From assembly GCF_026151205.1 (NCBI RefSeq), contig NC_087077.1, positions 14,728,983-14,792,982 on the forward strand: a stretch of 64,000 nucleotides of DNA. The letters run 5' to 3'. This document shows positions 33,787 to 47,400 of the stretch, piece by piece. Position 1 is the first letter of the stretch, and each line of letters opens with the position of its first letter. The position numbers were made by a program, and so were the translations under genes. Under the pieces are notes generated by a model, which searched no databases, was not told where the DNA came from, and saw nothing but the letters and a program-made list of their open reading frames with translations. The DNA is from Bolinopsis microptera. Lineage: Eukaryota > Ctenophora > Tentaculata > Lobata > Bolinopsidae.

Positions 33787-34642
33787 CTGATCACCTTGCT
33801 ATCGGTTTTTTAGCTTTAGCTTTAAGCTAAATTGGATGAGATTAGAATACTATTTTATTGTGGCTTTCAAAGATCAATACTTTAATAACTTTAGGTTGAT
33901 TATCTGCAAACATCTGGCCCTTTTAACAGTGGTTAAGGGTCTGTAATATAGACTGTACGATCATAACGTGATACAATATTTTAAGCAATAATAGATGCGG
34001 ATACTGGCGGGGAGGTGAAACACATTTGTTTACTTTAATAGTAAGCACATGTTCGGCGGGTTGAGGAGTTGAAACACATTTTTTTACATTTTTATCAGTT
34101 AAGCTGAGGATTGCCTCGATATGTCGGGTTCAGTTTAACTGCCTAGGTCATGAGTAGAAACGAAGGATCAAAACATATGTTGCTTGTTGCTCATATCAAC
34201 TATAAAACATCAATTTTGAGCAATAAGGAAGTTTTTATAGGTTCTGAAACCTAGCTAAATCGATTTTTCGTGCAATTTTAGGTCAGAAACAGTCATCTAA
34301 ATGAGTTAATAAGAAGGTCGATTTCTCGGTTATTTTTGAGCTTTCGTTCAGAAAATAATTCGGGGCCTTAAAAGGGGGGTAACAAGAAAGCGTTACAAGT
34401 GTTACAAGCCTTCTATAATACAAAATGTGTATCACCTCTTCAACCCGCCGAACATGTGCTTACCCTAAAAATGTAAACAAATATGTTTCGCACCTCCTCA
34501 ACCCGCCGCGAACATGTGCTTACTATTAAAGTAAACAAATGTGTTTCACCTCGCGGCCAGTATCCACATCTATATTTACGAGTATTATTTTGTTAAACGT
34601 TGTATACCTCTTATCTTTTTTTCGCGAAAAGAGGTATACAGG
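33787..34642. other. intergenic upstream of the TSP1 receptor, with a foldback element 33991-34573
   Basis: Outer ends ATAGATGCGGATACTGG (33991) and the reverse complement at 34573 define an inverted-repeat element. AACCCGCCGAACATGTGCTTA and its complement occur repeatedly inside. It lies about 200 bp upstream of the receptor start codon, so it could overlap the promoter. No gene is seen. Confidence 0.65.
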
Positions 34643-35762
34643 GATGATGATTAATTACTCTACACTCGACTGTCAGTGTCACGTGACTTTTTCAACTTGT
34701 TCTCTAGCTGATCCTGAACGACTATTCGAAACCATAACTCTCTAATCTGATCCCAACCCTAACCCTAACCCAATCCTTAACAAAAGCATATGCTGAAACC
34801 CTAACCCTAACGAGAAATTAGACTAACTTCCTTATAGTTATACGGTCATTTCACGTGATCAAGACAGTTTTTCGCCAATATCTCGTCAGGGGAGCATTTT
34901 AACCCTATACTATGTCATAGGGGGGAGGGGGGTGTGATTCGGAATCAGCGTCCGAAAATACATCGATTGAAGTTGGTTTTAATTGTCGAGGGCCTTTGTA
35001 GAACAATCTCGAAGATTGACTGTAGAGTGATTTAGCTCGGGTATACAGCGTGTGTCAAGTATCATTCGTAAATTGACCCAAGACGTCCAATATAACTTAT
35101 TAATTTAATATGAATAACGTTATGGCGAGCTGAGTTTTAATAAGTTTTTAATTTTAAAACTATAATCATTCAGCTATTAGTAATAGTATTACTATTAATA
35201 TTATTCAACAATAGTATTTAGTAATACTTTAACAAATATAAATTGAGTATGTACCGCTATTAAAAGTGCTATTTGATTTCCAAATTCCTAATAATTTTCT
35301 TCTCGCTCATCACTGAGTTGACTTTATAAGGCAAAATCAATAAAATCAATCCAATAACTTAGTTACGATGCACATACTAATAGTAATACTATTATATGCG
35401 TACACTAAAGAAACGTATAGGAAGTTATTACTGATCAATGTTTCAAGACTGATAATCTTACCACCGACCAACAACCAAGTCACGTGTCATTATAATTTCC
35501 TTTCCGGATTTCGGGTTGCAGGCACGCGCCATAGCCTGTCCCTACTCAATATGCAAATTTACAAAAACATTGTTCCTGTAAGTATACGTTTGTAAACCCG
35601 TTCATCGTAGAATGACGCTCATAACAAAGTAAATACAAATGTACTGTGTAGCTGTGGTATGCGTTACTGGGCGGTGCTTTGCTCTATCCAGAGCCCTTGC
35701 GCTTGCAGTGGCGCGAAAGCACATGGTTAGGTAAAGGCTCAGCTTGTCATTCCGCCTATTCC
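34643..35762. repeat. 1.1-kb direct repeat, copy 1
   Basis: The unit runs from GATGATGATTAATTACTC to CTTGTCATTCCGCCTATT and is nearly identical to 36225-37360. It contains a short interstitial telomere-like run (CCCTAA-type, 34752-34771) and further CCCTAA units ~40 bp on. The 75-codon ORF inside each copy has no recognisable content. Confidence 0.92.
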
Positions 35763-36224
35763 ACCAAACCTCAATTCCGCCGAACCTCTATGTTTATGAA
35801 CATGATAGCCTGGGATCCCCAGGTAATCCGGAGAAAATAGGACAATCAACTTTGTGTTTAGTTCAAGGTAGATGTTTTAAAGTTAATAAAATTGTAATTA
35901 AACCATTCATACTTTTATCAATCCAAATCATTAAATCGCGAATCATGAATAGTCTTGAAAATTCTAACTTAAACATTTAAACTGGATTTTAATTTTATCA
36001 TATCATTTTTGCTTTCACTTTCAGCACCTGATTCGTCCCTGCAATGTGCAAACAACAAAGTTGCTTTAATGAATGCTAGCAATCGTAGTAAGACTTCCAC
36101 TTAATTAGAGGACGTCACCGCACGAACTATCATTTATCATTTTTGCTTTGTGTAGTGTGTAGTTTTGTTTCGCGTTGATTATTGAGCTTTCTCACCTCAT
36201 ATCTCATCGCTGCAATTCAACGAC
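35763..36224. other. spacer between the two 1.1-kb repeats
   Basis: AT-rich unique sequence; nothing recognised. Confidence 0.5.
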
Positions 36225-37360
36225 GGATGATGATTAATTACTCTACACTCGACTGTCAGTGTCACGTGACTTTTTCAACCTGTTCTCTAGCTGATCCTGA
36301 ACGACTATTCGAAACCCTAACTCTCTAATCTGATCCCAACCCTAACCCTAACCCAATCCTTATTAACAAAAGCATATGCTGAAACCCTAACCCTAACGAG
36401 AAATTAGACTAACTTCCTTATTTATATATACGGTCATTTCACGTGATGAAGACAGTTTTTCGCCAATATCTCGTTAGGGGAGCATTTTAACCCTATACTA
36501 TGTCGGGTGGGGGGGGGGGGGGGGGGTGATTCGGAATCACTAATCAGCGTCCGAAAATACATCGATTGAAGTTGGTTTTAATTGTCGAGGGCCTTTGTAG
36601 AACAATCTCGAAGATTGACTGTAGAGTGATTTAGCTCGGGTATACAGCGTGTGTCAAGTATCATTCGTAAATTGACCCAAGACGTCCAATATAACTTATT
36701 AATTTAATATGAATAACGTTATGGCGAGCTGAGTTTTAATAAGTTTTTAATTTTAAAACTATAATCATTCAGCTATTAGTAATAGTATTACTATTAATAT
36801 TATTCAACAATAGTATTTAGTAATACTTAAACAAATATAAATTGAATATGTACCGCTATTAAAAGTGCTATTTGATTTCCAAATTCCTAATAATTTTCTT
36901 CTCGCTCATCACTGAGTTGACTTTATAAGGCGAAATCAATAAAATCAATCCATTAACTTAGTTACGATGCACATACTAATAGTAATACTATTATATGCGT
37001 ACACTAAAGAAACGTACAGGAAGTTATTACTGATCAATGTTTCAAGACTGATAATCTTACCACCGACCAACAACCAAGTCACGTGTCATTATAATTTCCT
37101 TTCCGCATTTCGGGTTGCAGGCTCGCGCCATAGCCTGTCCCTACTCAATATGCAAATTTACAAAAACATTGTTCCTGTAAGTATACGTTTGTAAACCCGT
37201 TCATCGTAGAATGACGCTCATAACAAAGTAAATACAAATGTACTGTGTAACTGTGGTATGCGTTACTGGGCGGTGCTTTGCTCTATCCAGAGCCCTTGCG
37301 CTTGCAGTGGCGCGAAAGCACATGGTTAGGTGAAGGCTCAGCTTGTCATTCCGCCTATTT
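36225..37360. repeat. 1.1-kb direct repeat, copy 2
   Basis: This is the second copy of the unit, with the same telomere-like stretch (36335-36354). It carries a longer G-run (~20 G near 36510) than copy 1, and small indels. Confidence 0.92.
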
Positions 37361-38815
<1,455 letters not shown>

Positions 38816-38942
38816 GGCTAAATGGTTCTTGTTTTACTTCTATCATTTGTTTTAATAGCTGTTTTCGCGTGAAGATTTTGAATTTGTTTTAGGTTTTGGT
38901 TACTTATTATAAGGATAACAAACTTCTCTGCCCGTCACAGAG

Positions 38943-41900
38943 ATGGTTTTGTCATTGGAAGACTTCGTTCTGACGGGAGGGGATTTGGGGAGGTACCAGA
39001 TATTTATAGCCATTGTATCTTCGTCTACGATATGCATGCACACCTTCTGTCTTACACTGGAGGTCAGATTGAGCTAAAATTTCAGCGGAGCACAACGTGC
39101 TTCAGCTTTACTTGCTATTTAAAAATGTGTTATTATGTGTTGCTATTTTTAAAGATATTTCTGAATTTTTTAGCTTAAACGAAACGCCACAAACACAATT
39201 CTTATACATATAGTTTTCTTAACGGACGATTCAACTTTGTAAGTGGAAATGAACTTTTTTGGTAGTAAAACTGTTATGTAGTCAACTATAATAGAATTAC
39301 AACTAATACTCTTAATTCTTCTCAAAATTAATTCACTTCCAACATTACAGGTGTTCACAGCCCTGACTCCAACCTGTCACTTTGATGAAGGTTCTTGGTG
39401 GTGTCCCAAGAAATGCTCCTCCCTAAACATATGTTATCCTAAATATTGTAACTACACGTGGGACCAGCCGAACTTGTCCATTATATCCGAGTTTGACCTT
39501 ACTTGTCATGATGCGTATAAGGCTAAGATAGGCGAGTTTTAGATGGGTTTGAGATCGCGGTTCAATAAAATAAAATTAGCATTTTATAAGTTTGAGAATC
39601 AAAATTCCAACCTTTTTTGAATATTCTGAAAATGTGATTTTTATTTGGCCAGGAACAACTGTAAGAGTATTTCACTTTTCAAGTTAAAATCATTTTGATT
39701 TCAGTATCCTCATACGCTTTCCTGGGCTATACATTTGGTTGTTTATTCTGGGGATGGGTAGGGGATAAGATCGGAAGAGTACCAACCATTCACCTGTGCC
39801 AGTTCTTAAACACCGGTCTACTATTCCTTACTTCCCTTACACCTACTTACGAGTGGTACTGCCTGGCTAGGATACTTACAGGTTACTAAATTTTCAGTGG
39901 AGGGGGGGTACTTACTTCTTCATCTCGCTGTATTCAGAGAACATTTAATGGGAGAAGGTTTTAGTTACAGGTTTTATTGTTAGAACTGAGCTACAGTTGC
40001 AAACTCTAAATTTCAGATAATCTTATTTTCTGCATCAATATACCCGATCAATTCTTATCACGTGTTATCGCAGGGTTTACAGCATGTCACTGGAATACGG
40101 CCTGTGTGTATGCTACTGAGTGGGGAGGCAGGAAGAACCGATCCTTCACTCTCGTAGCCCATATTTTCTATATGAGTGTCGCCTTCGCCCTCTTTGGAAC
40201 TCTGGGTTCGTACACTTTTCTGTTTTCTTGACTGTTATCAAATATTTGTTTATAAACTCTTCTGCTTCATCGACTGTTTATACTTTTATAAATTTGTTGT
40301 ACTTCATCAACTGTTTATAAATGTGTATAATTTACATTACAATACTTTGGTGGAGGTTGTAATTTCGTGGCAAATAAGTTATCATAAACACTTTTTACCA
40401 CGATCCCTCTTTATGAGATCTGATTAGCTAATATCTGTCACTCTCTCCAGCTTACTACATAAGACCATGGAGACAGCTAATAGTTGCTCTGTCAATCTTT
40501 GGAGCTGCAGCATTTCTCATTATGTTACCGTCACTTAAAGAGAGTCCCAGGTAATTATAACTTCTTATCCTTATAGATTAAATAGGAATTTACGCTGCCA
40601 ACGAAACTCGTAATTTTAGCATGTTGTTCAGGTTCTATTAGTTTAAGTTGTCATAGTCCGTTCAAAACTGTTATGTTCAATAAATGTACGAATAAATAAG
40701 TAAATGAAGATCTCATATTCGCCAGTATCACTGACCTTTACATACATAACAGGTGGCTGTTTTGCAACGGCAAGAAGGAACAAGCAGTGAAGAATGTACA
40801 GTTTGCAGCTAAAGTTAACGGTTTGCCAATCGTGACCATCACCGACGTAGAAGAGGATATTTGCCTCAGTGAATCATCTTCTGCTGGTACAGTTTCTTTA
40901 ACCTCTCCAGAGAGATCTTATAAGTCCGAGCTATTTCATCATTCCAACACATTTTACACCACAGAATATTACACTACCCGATTTAAATTAATATTTGATA
41001 AAACTCTGCAGGAACGGAGAGTGTTTGGTTACTCCTCCAACGACCCCGTCTAATCTTCATCACACTGACCTTCTACCTAACATCAGCTGCCAACGTCCTC
41101 ATCTACTACATGCTAAAGTTCTCCGCAGAACAGCTGTCTTCCTCGCCCTACCTTAGTTGCTGGTTGTTGTCGTTGTCAGATATTCCCTCTGCTGTTCTCA
41201 TCCACTTCTGTTCCGAGTAAGTTGAATTATAAATATAAATGATATTACAATCCCGATTCACCAATCACCAGGACTCTTGATCTAAATGCTTTTTGAATAG
41301 TCCCTAAAAGGCAGTTTTTTCCCCCAATAATGTTCTGTATTTCAGTTTGAAGAGAAGACCGGTAAACTTCTGGGTACAGACGGTAGCTGTAGCTTTCTGC
41401 TTTCTCTGCTGTGTACCACAGGTGGGTGGAGACTGCTAACCAGTATACCTTATCGGACTTTATTTGAACGGACATTAATTGGATGCTGGAGGCTCTAGCG
41501 TTCATTTTAATGTCCGTTCAAAATTATATCCGTTAAAAATTATGTCCGTTCACGCAATGTACTCAGGTCAAATAACATCCGATAAGGTAGTTAATAATTC
41601 ATCAATTAAGTTTATAAAATCATAACCTTAACCAAATGACATCATCTCTTTTAAATTGCAACCATTACTCCCACTTTTTGCTAAAAAATTGCGTTAATTT
41701 ATCCCCTCTATATATTCGGTAAATGACTCCAACTCCAACTCCACTGCTCCTGCAGATTCGTTTGGCAAGTGCAGTTCTGTGCATGGCGTTCGCAGCGGTT
41801 AGCTTCAACTACGTGTACTTGTATCTAGCTGAGGTCTATCCTACTTCTATGAGGAACAGAGTCACTGCTGGGTGCATCGCTGTGGCTGAGGTGAGTAATC

Positions 41901-42848
41901 ATTACGATATTAATTATTTGATTATTATTATTATTTTAGGCTGTAACCTTTTTAGTTCAATGGAATAAACCTAGCATGCCTTGGTTGCAGCATCGCTTCA
42001 CTTATAGGTGCATATAGGGCCCGATGTAATTGCTATGATCAGTTTACTGGTCAACTGGTGTTTCGGTGTCCCTAATTTTGTTTACACTCGGTCACTTGTC
42101 AAGGCATGTAAGGTCATTCGGCGATATTTTCTTTGAAATAAAATGATGTATTTGTGTAACAATTTGAAAGTTTATTGATTTAAAAAAAAATTGAAGTTAT
42201 TACTTTACTTATTAGCAGTATATGCTTAAAAGAATGTAGCGGCTTAAGATTAACTTCTCGGTTAACTCCTCGGAAAGGAGTACAGTACCAGCAGTTAGAG
42301 AGTATTGCTGCGTATTTGGTGCGCTTATCGATCAGTTGTTGATTTTGGACCAAGATGCAATGTTTCTAACAAAATATCATCATCCCTCAAAGATCGGAGG
42401 GATGGTGGCAAATCCCCTGGTTCTGACCACTGAAATCTTGGACATCTTACCTTTCCTCATCGCTGCTTCTGTTGCGGTACACGATATTTTTTATCCTAAT
42501 AACCTGTTATTTGTGAATTAATTTCATTTACAATGTACAAATGGCCTTTAAATTGTTTTTAATACTATTTCACATAAATTTATTTGGCAGGTCGGTCCGA
42601 CAATAGCATCGTGGTGGTTACCAGAGACCAAGAACAGGCCCCTCCCGGACTACTTCATAGACACACTAAACATCGTGTACACCCCTGAAGAACGGCCCCT
42701 CCTCATTGTTCCGGTGGTTGAGTCCCCCAGGAACCTGACCAAGGGTTCCTTCATAGCGGGCCTGAGTGTGGAGTTGGGAGACAGTCTGGACAGTAGAAGG
42801 AACATACCAAGTCTTGTGGACACTGAGAGTATTGAGTTACCTGAGTGA
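38943..42848 (+). CDS. SLC22-type organic ion transporter, 11 exons, 533 aa
   Basis: Exons: 38943-39062, 39351-39531, 39705-39881, 40074-40205, 40451-40550, 40753-40886, 41012-41216, 41346-41421, 41756-41890, 42393-42476, 42591-42848; all phases join. The product is a 12-TM MFS carrier with the SLC22 layout. TM1 is followed by a large Cys-rich extracellular loop with an NYT sequon, then SEFDLTCHDAYK, the loop signature GWVGDKIGR after TM2, ESPRWLFCNGK after TM6, LYLAEVYPTSMRN in TM10-11, and LPETKNRPLP near the C-terminus, followed by a ~65-residue tail. It should move organic cations, anions or zwitterions across the plasma membrane; the substrate cannot be read. Intron 2 begins GC (ATAG|gcgagt), which avoids a stop and gives an exact-length alignment to the family. 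A 551-bp (GT)n lies just upstream, and a MITE sits in intron 8. Confidence 0.87.
41446..41593. mobile_element. small inverted-repeat element in SLC22 intron 8
   Basis: TACCTTATCGGAC at the left is mirrored by CATCCGATAAGGTA at the right, and AATGTCCGTTCAAA occurs in both orientations inside. Related words (GTCCGTTCAAA, AAAGTCCGAT) occur near 10230 and in nearly every TSP1-array intron, so it belongs to a dispersed family. Confidence 0.6.
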
Positions 42849-44456
42849 TGATAGGACATGTTCAGATAGATGTTATTTAGTATTTGATATTTTTTACTGA
42901 AGATTTATTATTTATTGAACAGTTTAATCGTTAATCTAGGGATGGTAATTAAACAGTTAATTGTGACCCTTACCATACCATATTTATGAACTATCTCATA
43001 TAACATAGTGGGATTGTGATTAATTACAAATTTAAAATTCTAGTGGTCTCAATCTGACCCGCTTTTACTTCAACTAGTACTGACTCAGGTTCAGCTTGGT
43101 AACATGACCTACCAGTAAACTTTAAGTTGACAGCTTATTGACCCTTTAGTGACCCGATCCGTCCACATGTTTTCATTTGTGACCTTTCGGAGGCTCTTTT
43201 ACAGGATTTTTTGGACCCCAGGGCTTCACCATTTTTCCGTGGTATCAAAAATATTGGCAATTTATTATATTTTATTTGGTAAATTATACTGTTTAATAGT
43301 GTTTACCAGATTAGCAAAAAATGTTTGGATTATCAAGCTAATGCTGTTTATTGGTTTATCTTTCACTTTCAGTGACGGCTATTTAAGAAATGACAGCTCT
43401 TTGAAATTATTTGCGTCCATGAATTATCTACTGTTGAGCGCTACTTCTCGAGAAGAACAGAAAATGTTCATTGGAGTCCCAGACAGATGCAGAAGAAAGT
43501 TTAGAAAACTCTCATTTGGCTGAGGCCATACCAACAAATACCAAGTACTCCTTCATTGAGAATGAAGAGGAAACTTTCAATTAAGATGATCTCGGCCCCG
43601 CCTCTTAACTATGGATGGCATTAAACACAGATAAATAATCTCAGAATGTGTGTCTGTCTGTGTGTCTGTGTGTGCGCGAGTAATTTCCGAGCGGCTTAAT
43701 CAAGAAAACGGTAAGAGTTACGGGACTGGTTTTTTCATGGCAGTCTATTTGGACTGTAGAGAGAGTTCATACTTTCATACGACAATCTTATGCGTGTTTT
43801 CAAATATAATAAGCGGGTTTATACTTTTGCATTTCAACTGCGATATTGAAGTCCCGGCCGTAGGCACGGGTTACACTAGTAATATCATATAACAGTAAAT
43901 TTACAAATAAGATCATACGTGTATTTCTTTCCAATCACATTTGTATGATGATGTGAAATATAGCTAAGAGTACGAACCTGTGTTAGTAATTCACCACTTG
44001 AGTACAATCAGACCATTTTAAAGCTGTGGTTCTCATAATACAAATGTATTGTAGCCGATTCTCCAGTTCCGGTTTATCATCGTCTCAGTTGTAATGTCAG
44101 AAAACTGTTCTGAAAGCAAGTGATGCGAGAACAGATTTGGGATAGGACTGTAAGTGTTGTAAGCTGAAACGAGTTGAGATAAGATAATGTCACTGGGTAT
44201 TGTGTTACAGCTGTTTTGTTATCAGCTCAACATTTGTTGTTCAGCATTCTTTAGTGCAAGTTTTTGTCGTGATTAAACTGCTCTCGATTTTTATCTAACT
44301 TTTACGACTTTTGACGTTTTGTAAAATTAAGTCCTCTGATGTGCTCGTGATAAGTCATATAAATTGTCACTATGAAAGTCAACGTTAAAATCGAATCTAT
44401 CTATACCTAACCTGACAAATTATTTAAATAAAGAATGCTATGACCTAAATGCGGTT
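42849..44456. other. intergenic between SLC22-like and DOCK genes, with a possible orphan 3' exon
   Basis: Mostly AT-rich. A frame at ~43435-43584 reads LEKNRKCSLESQTDAEE, then SLENSHLAEAI and ends IENEEETFN plus TAA. That resembles an acidic protein C-terminus and could be an alternative last exon or a remnant, but no strong acceptor precedes it. The overlapping 124-codon ORF (43149-43523) looks non-coding. A dispersed repeat lies at 43637-43738. Confidence 0.35.
43637..43738. repeat. dispersed (TG)n-linked repeat, copy 1
   Basis: TG-rich tract followed by AATTTCCGAGCGGCT and AAAACGGTAAGAGTTACG, then GGGACTGGTTTTTTC. The same order occurs at 62951-63050, so this is an interspersed repeat rather than a lone microsatellite. 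Confidence 0.7.
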
Positions 44457-47400
44457 ATGAAGCGCCATGTTCCCTGGACTAAACTCCCATCACAAGACCA
44501 ACTCTCTGTGGTTGTATACGATTTCAGGTGCGTCAAGTTATTCCCATTTCTTAGTTTGTTTAATTTGCCGTTTAAAAACGATATTTCAAACTTTGTGAAT
44601 TGGAAGTGATGCCATGATTAAAGGGTGTTTGCGCGTAAAAGTTGGAGAAATGTCGAATTTGAATCCGAAAAGCCGATTATAAACCCCTCCGGGATAGAAT
44701 AAGATTCTGATAATCCCGGCTCCCGCTAAATAGATTTTGATAATCCCGGCTCCCGCTGTTAGTTTTTTCCCGCTGAATGAATAACCCCGGCAAAGTTTCT
44801 ATAATCCCGTCCCGCTAATTTGGCTCAACAAGATTTGTTTTGTTTTGATATTCCATGAGAATTTCAACCGCGCACTGTCACGTGTTTTGATGACGTGTAT
44901 CACGTGACTAACTACTACGACGCGCATTGGTAAAAAATGTCACGTGACCTATGGCTTAACGTAAGAACTATAAATACACTTGATCTACGTATCGGTCTTA
45001 CTGCAGGCGCTGGCAAAACTCCAGCACACTGCGTACATTACTTAAACTCTTATATTACTTGGACCAGTTCCAGAACGACGGTTACATTTGTCCGGTTAAT
45101 TTTGTCGTAGCAATTGCCCTGTTTGATATAAGCCATGTATTATAGTCGTCTACTTTGATGAACTTCATGACACGATATCATTATTAGCTCCACCTTTTAT
45201 CGCTTGCCAGGCTTAATTCGACGCCCCTTATCGATCTTCATTCAACGTTCTGACTGAGGAATAACGTTTAGATATAACGCCAATTTCAAATATCATAGTA
45301 CCTTAGTTGTATTTATTTGGTAGTATAATATACTCCCCAATTCCATTTCATATTTTCCATACTGATCTCATATAGCTAGAATTATGAAATTTGTTGGTCC
45401 TAGCACTAACCCGGAGGGGTTTATAACACATAACACCGGCACGCTTAAGTTATATTAAAATAACCCCTCGTGCTAAAGCACGTCGGGGTTATTTTCATAA
45501 TAATCCCTCGTGCTTCGCACTCGAAATTATTATAAATTTTTCCCGCGCGTCGCGGGAAAAATTGAAATATAATCCCTGCGCATGCCGGGGTTATGTGTGT
45601 TATAACTTTCGATTATAACTTTCGAGACCGTCGTATCATTTTCTTAAGTGTTTATTATTTACATCAAGGCATAGTTGGTTTAGTTACTAGCTCCCGCAAA
45701 TATTCGTTAGGTCGATAAAAATTAAATATAAACAATAAATATATACTGGAATCATAACTAATACTATTGAATATTTTTCAGTGAGGATAAAAGACCCTTA
45801 ATCCCACTCACAAGGCTAGATTTGATGATATGTTTGCAGTCGTACAACAACGAGGTAACTATCATATTCATTTATAAGGATCCCATCTCAGACTAACATA
45901 TTATAATATGTATAATGTATAATGTATATTGTATAATGTAGTCAGTGCTCCAAAATATTTGCTCCCTGGCTCCCAGCTCTACATTTCTGTAACGTTTAAG
46001 AATCCATCTTTCAGTGGTATCGCGGTTACTCTCTAAGACAAGGTTCGCATCACACAGGGATATTTCCCGCCAACAGGGTTAGAAAACTACAACTTCCTGA
46101 CACAACCGCCAAAGCCAAATACATTTACTGGTCGATTTGGATGAAAATCCTTTGGTCGAAGTATCTTGAACGATTTACATCAGAGCCACCAAACACGTAT
46201 AACCAGTCTTTGGAGAAGTTCCACAAGGCTCTGTGGTGTATTCATACAGGTCAGGAACATGGCCTGTTGGAGTTAGCCAGCTACTCCAATACCAAAGTAC
46301 CACCATTCACAGATGGACTCTGTTATGACTGGAAAAGTGTTTCATTTACGGAGCTGAAAGAAATGATAACAGAAAGAAAAAATAACCCAAAGGAGTTCTC
46401 AAAGAATTCTAGGATAATGTCTCTTGAGATAAGAAACCTGGTGATGGGGTATGAACTGAAACAAGGTGCAAAAGGTGCATTTCTTATCTATCTTTTTGAT
46501 GAAGGAAAGGGTTGTCAGCTATCAGAAACATGCAAGGTATCATTCACTACTGACAAACTAGGTAGAATTCCAACGTTGGCGCCGCTCCTATTCAAAGATC
46601 TGAAACAATCTTCTGTTCGACCATCTGTCTTCTTATCATTCAGAGTTCTATTGGAGGTTCCGATAAATGAACAGAAGAAGACCACTACCCCGATCTATAA
46701 GCTGGCATATTGGGGTAGTTTCAACGTTTCGGAGGAAGTTAAAAAGATGAACGTTCATCTGACAATCTCATCAAATTTACCGTTAATTCCATTCCACTCG
46801 GGAGACAAAGCTGTTTTTTCCTCCAAGCGGTATTCGAGACATCTTCATTTATCCAAACAGCAATTCTTGACATACCGAATATGTTGGATACCCCAAGAAG
46901 AAATGAACCAAGCAAACAAGATCTGTTTGACAAACATCGGTGAAATATTAAGAAATCCTCCTCTACTCGAGACTAAGCTGTATCTCAGTCTTATCTCAGG
47001 CTGGTTTGAGAAAGGGAAAAAGAAAAGCGAGAAAAACGTAGAAGTTTTGATAAGCGTGGTTAATGAGAAAGACGAGGTTATGAGTAAAGCCATCATCGAG
47101 GGCCCCGAAAAGAAGCCATGCTATAGATCGAGTGTAACAAGACATTGCAATTCTCCCCTGTGGAATGAAATGGTTACAATAGCTATGCCAGATTCTGCAT
47201 TCAAAGTATGTTTCGTCAAGTTTGAGTGTACTCACGTGACGAGCTCGGAAATATCTCACAAGACTTTTCTGAAGTGGATCACATACCTCCCTTTGTCAAC
47301 ACAAGTGGGAAATGTTGTGCCAAATTCAAAATATGGGCTAACGCTTCTGCCAAAGAACACGTACATAAGCAAAGATCTGTGGGAGCATGATGTTTTGATA

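Noticed and set aside
39351-39542. Premature stop (TAG after EF) making the SLC22-like gene a pseudogene
   Set aside because: A GC donor just before it restores exact family spacing and phase, so a spliced intact gene is more likely.
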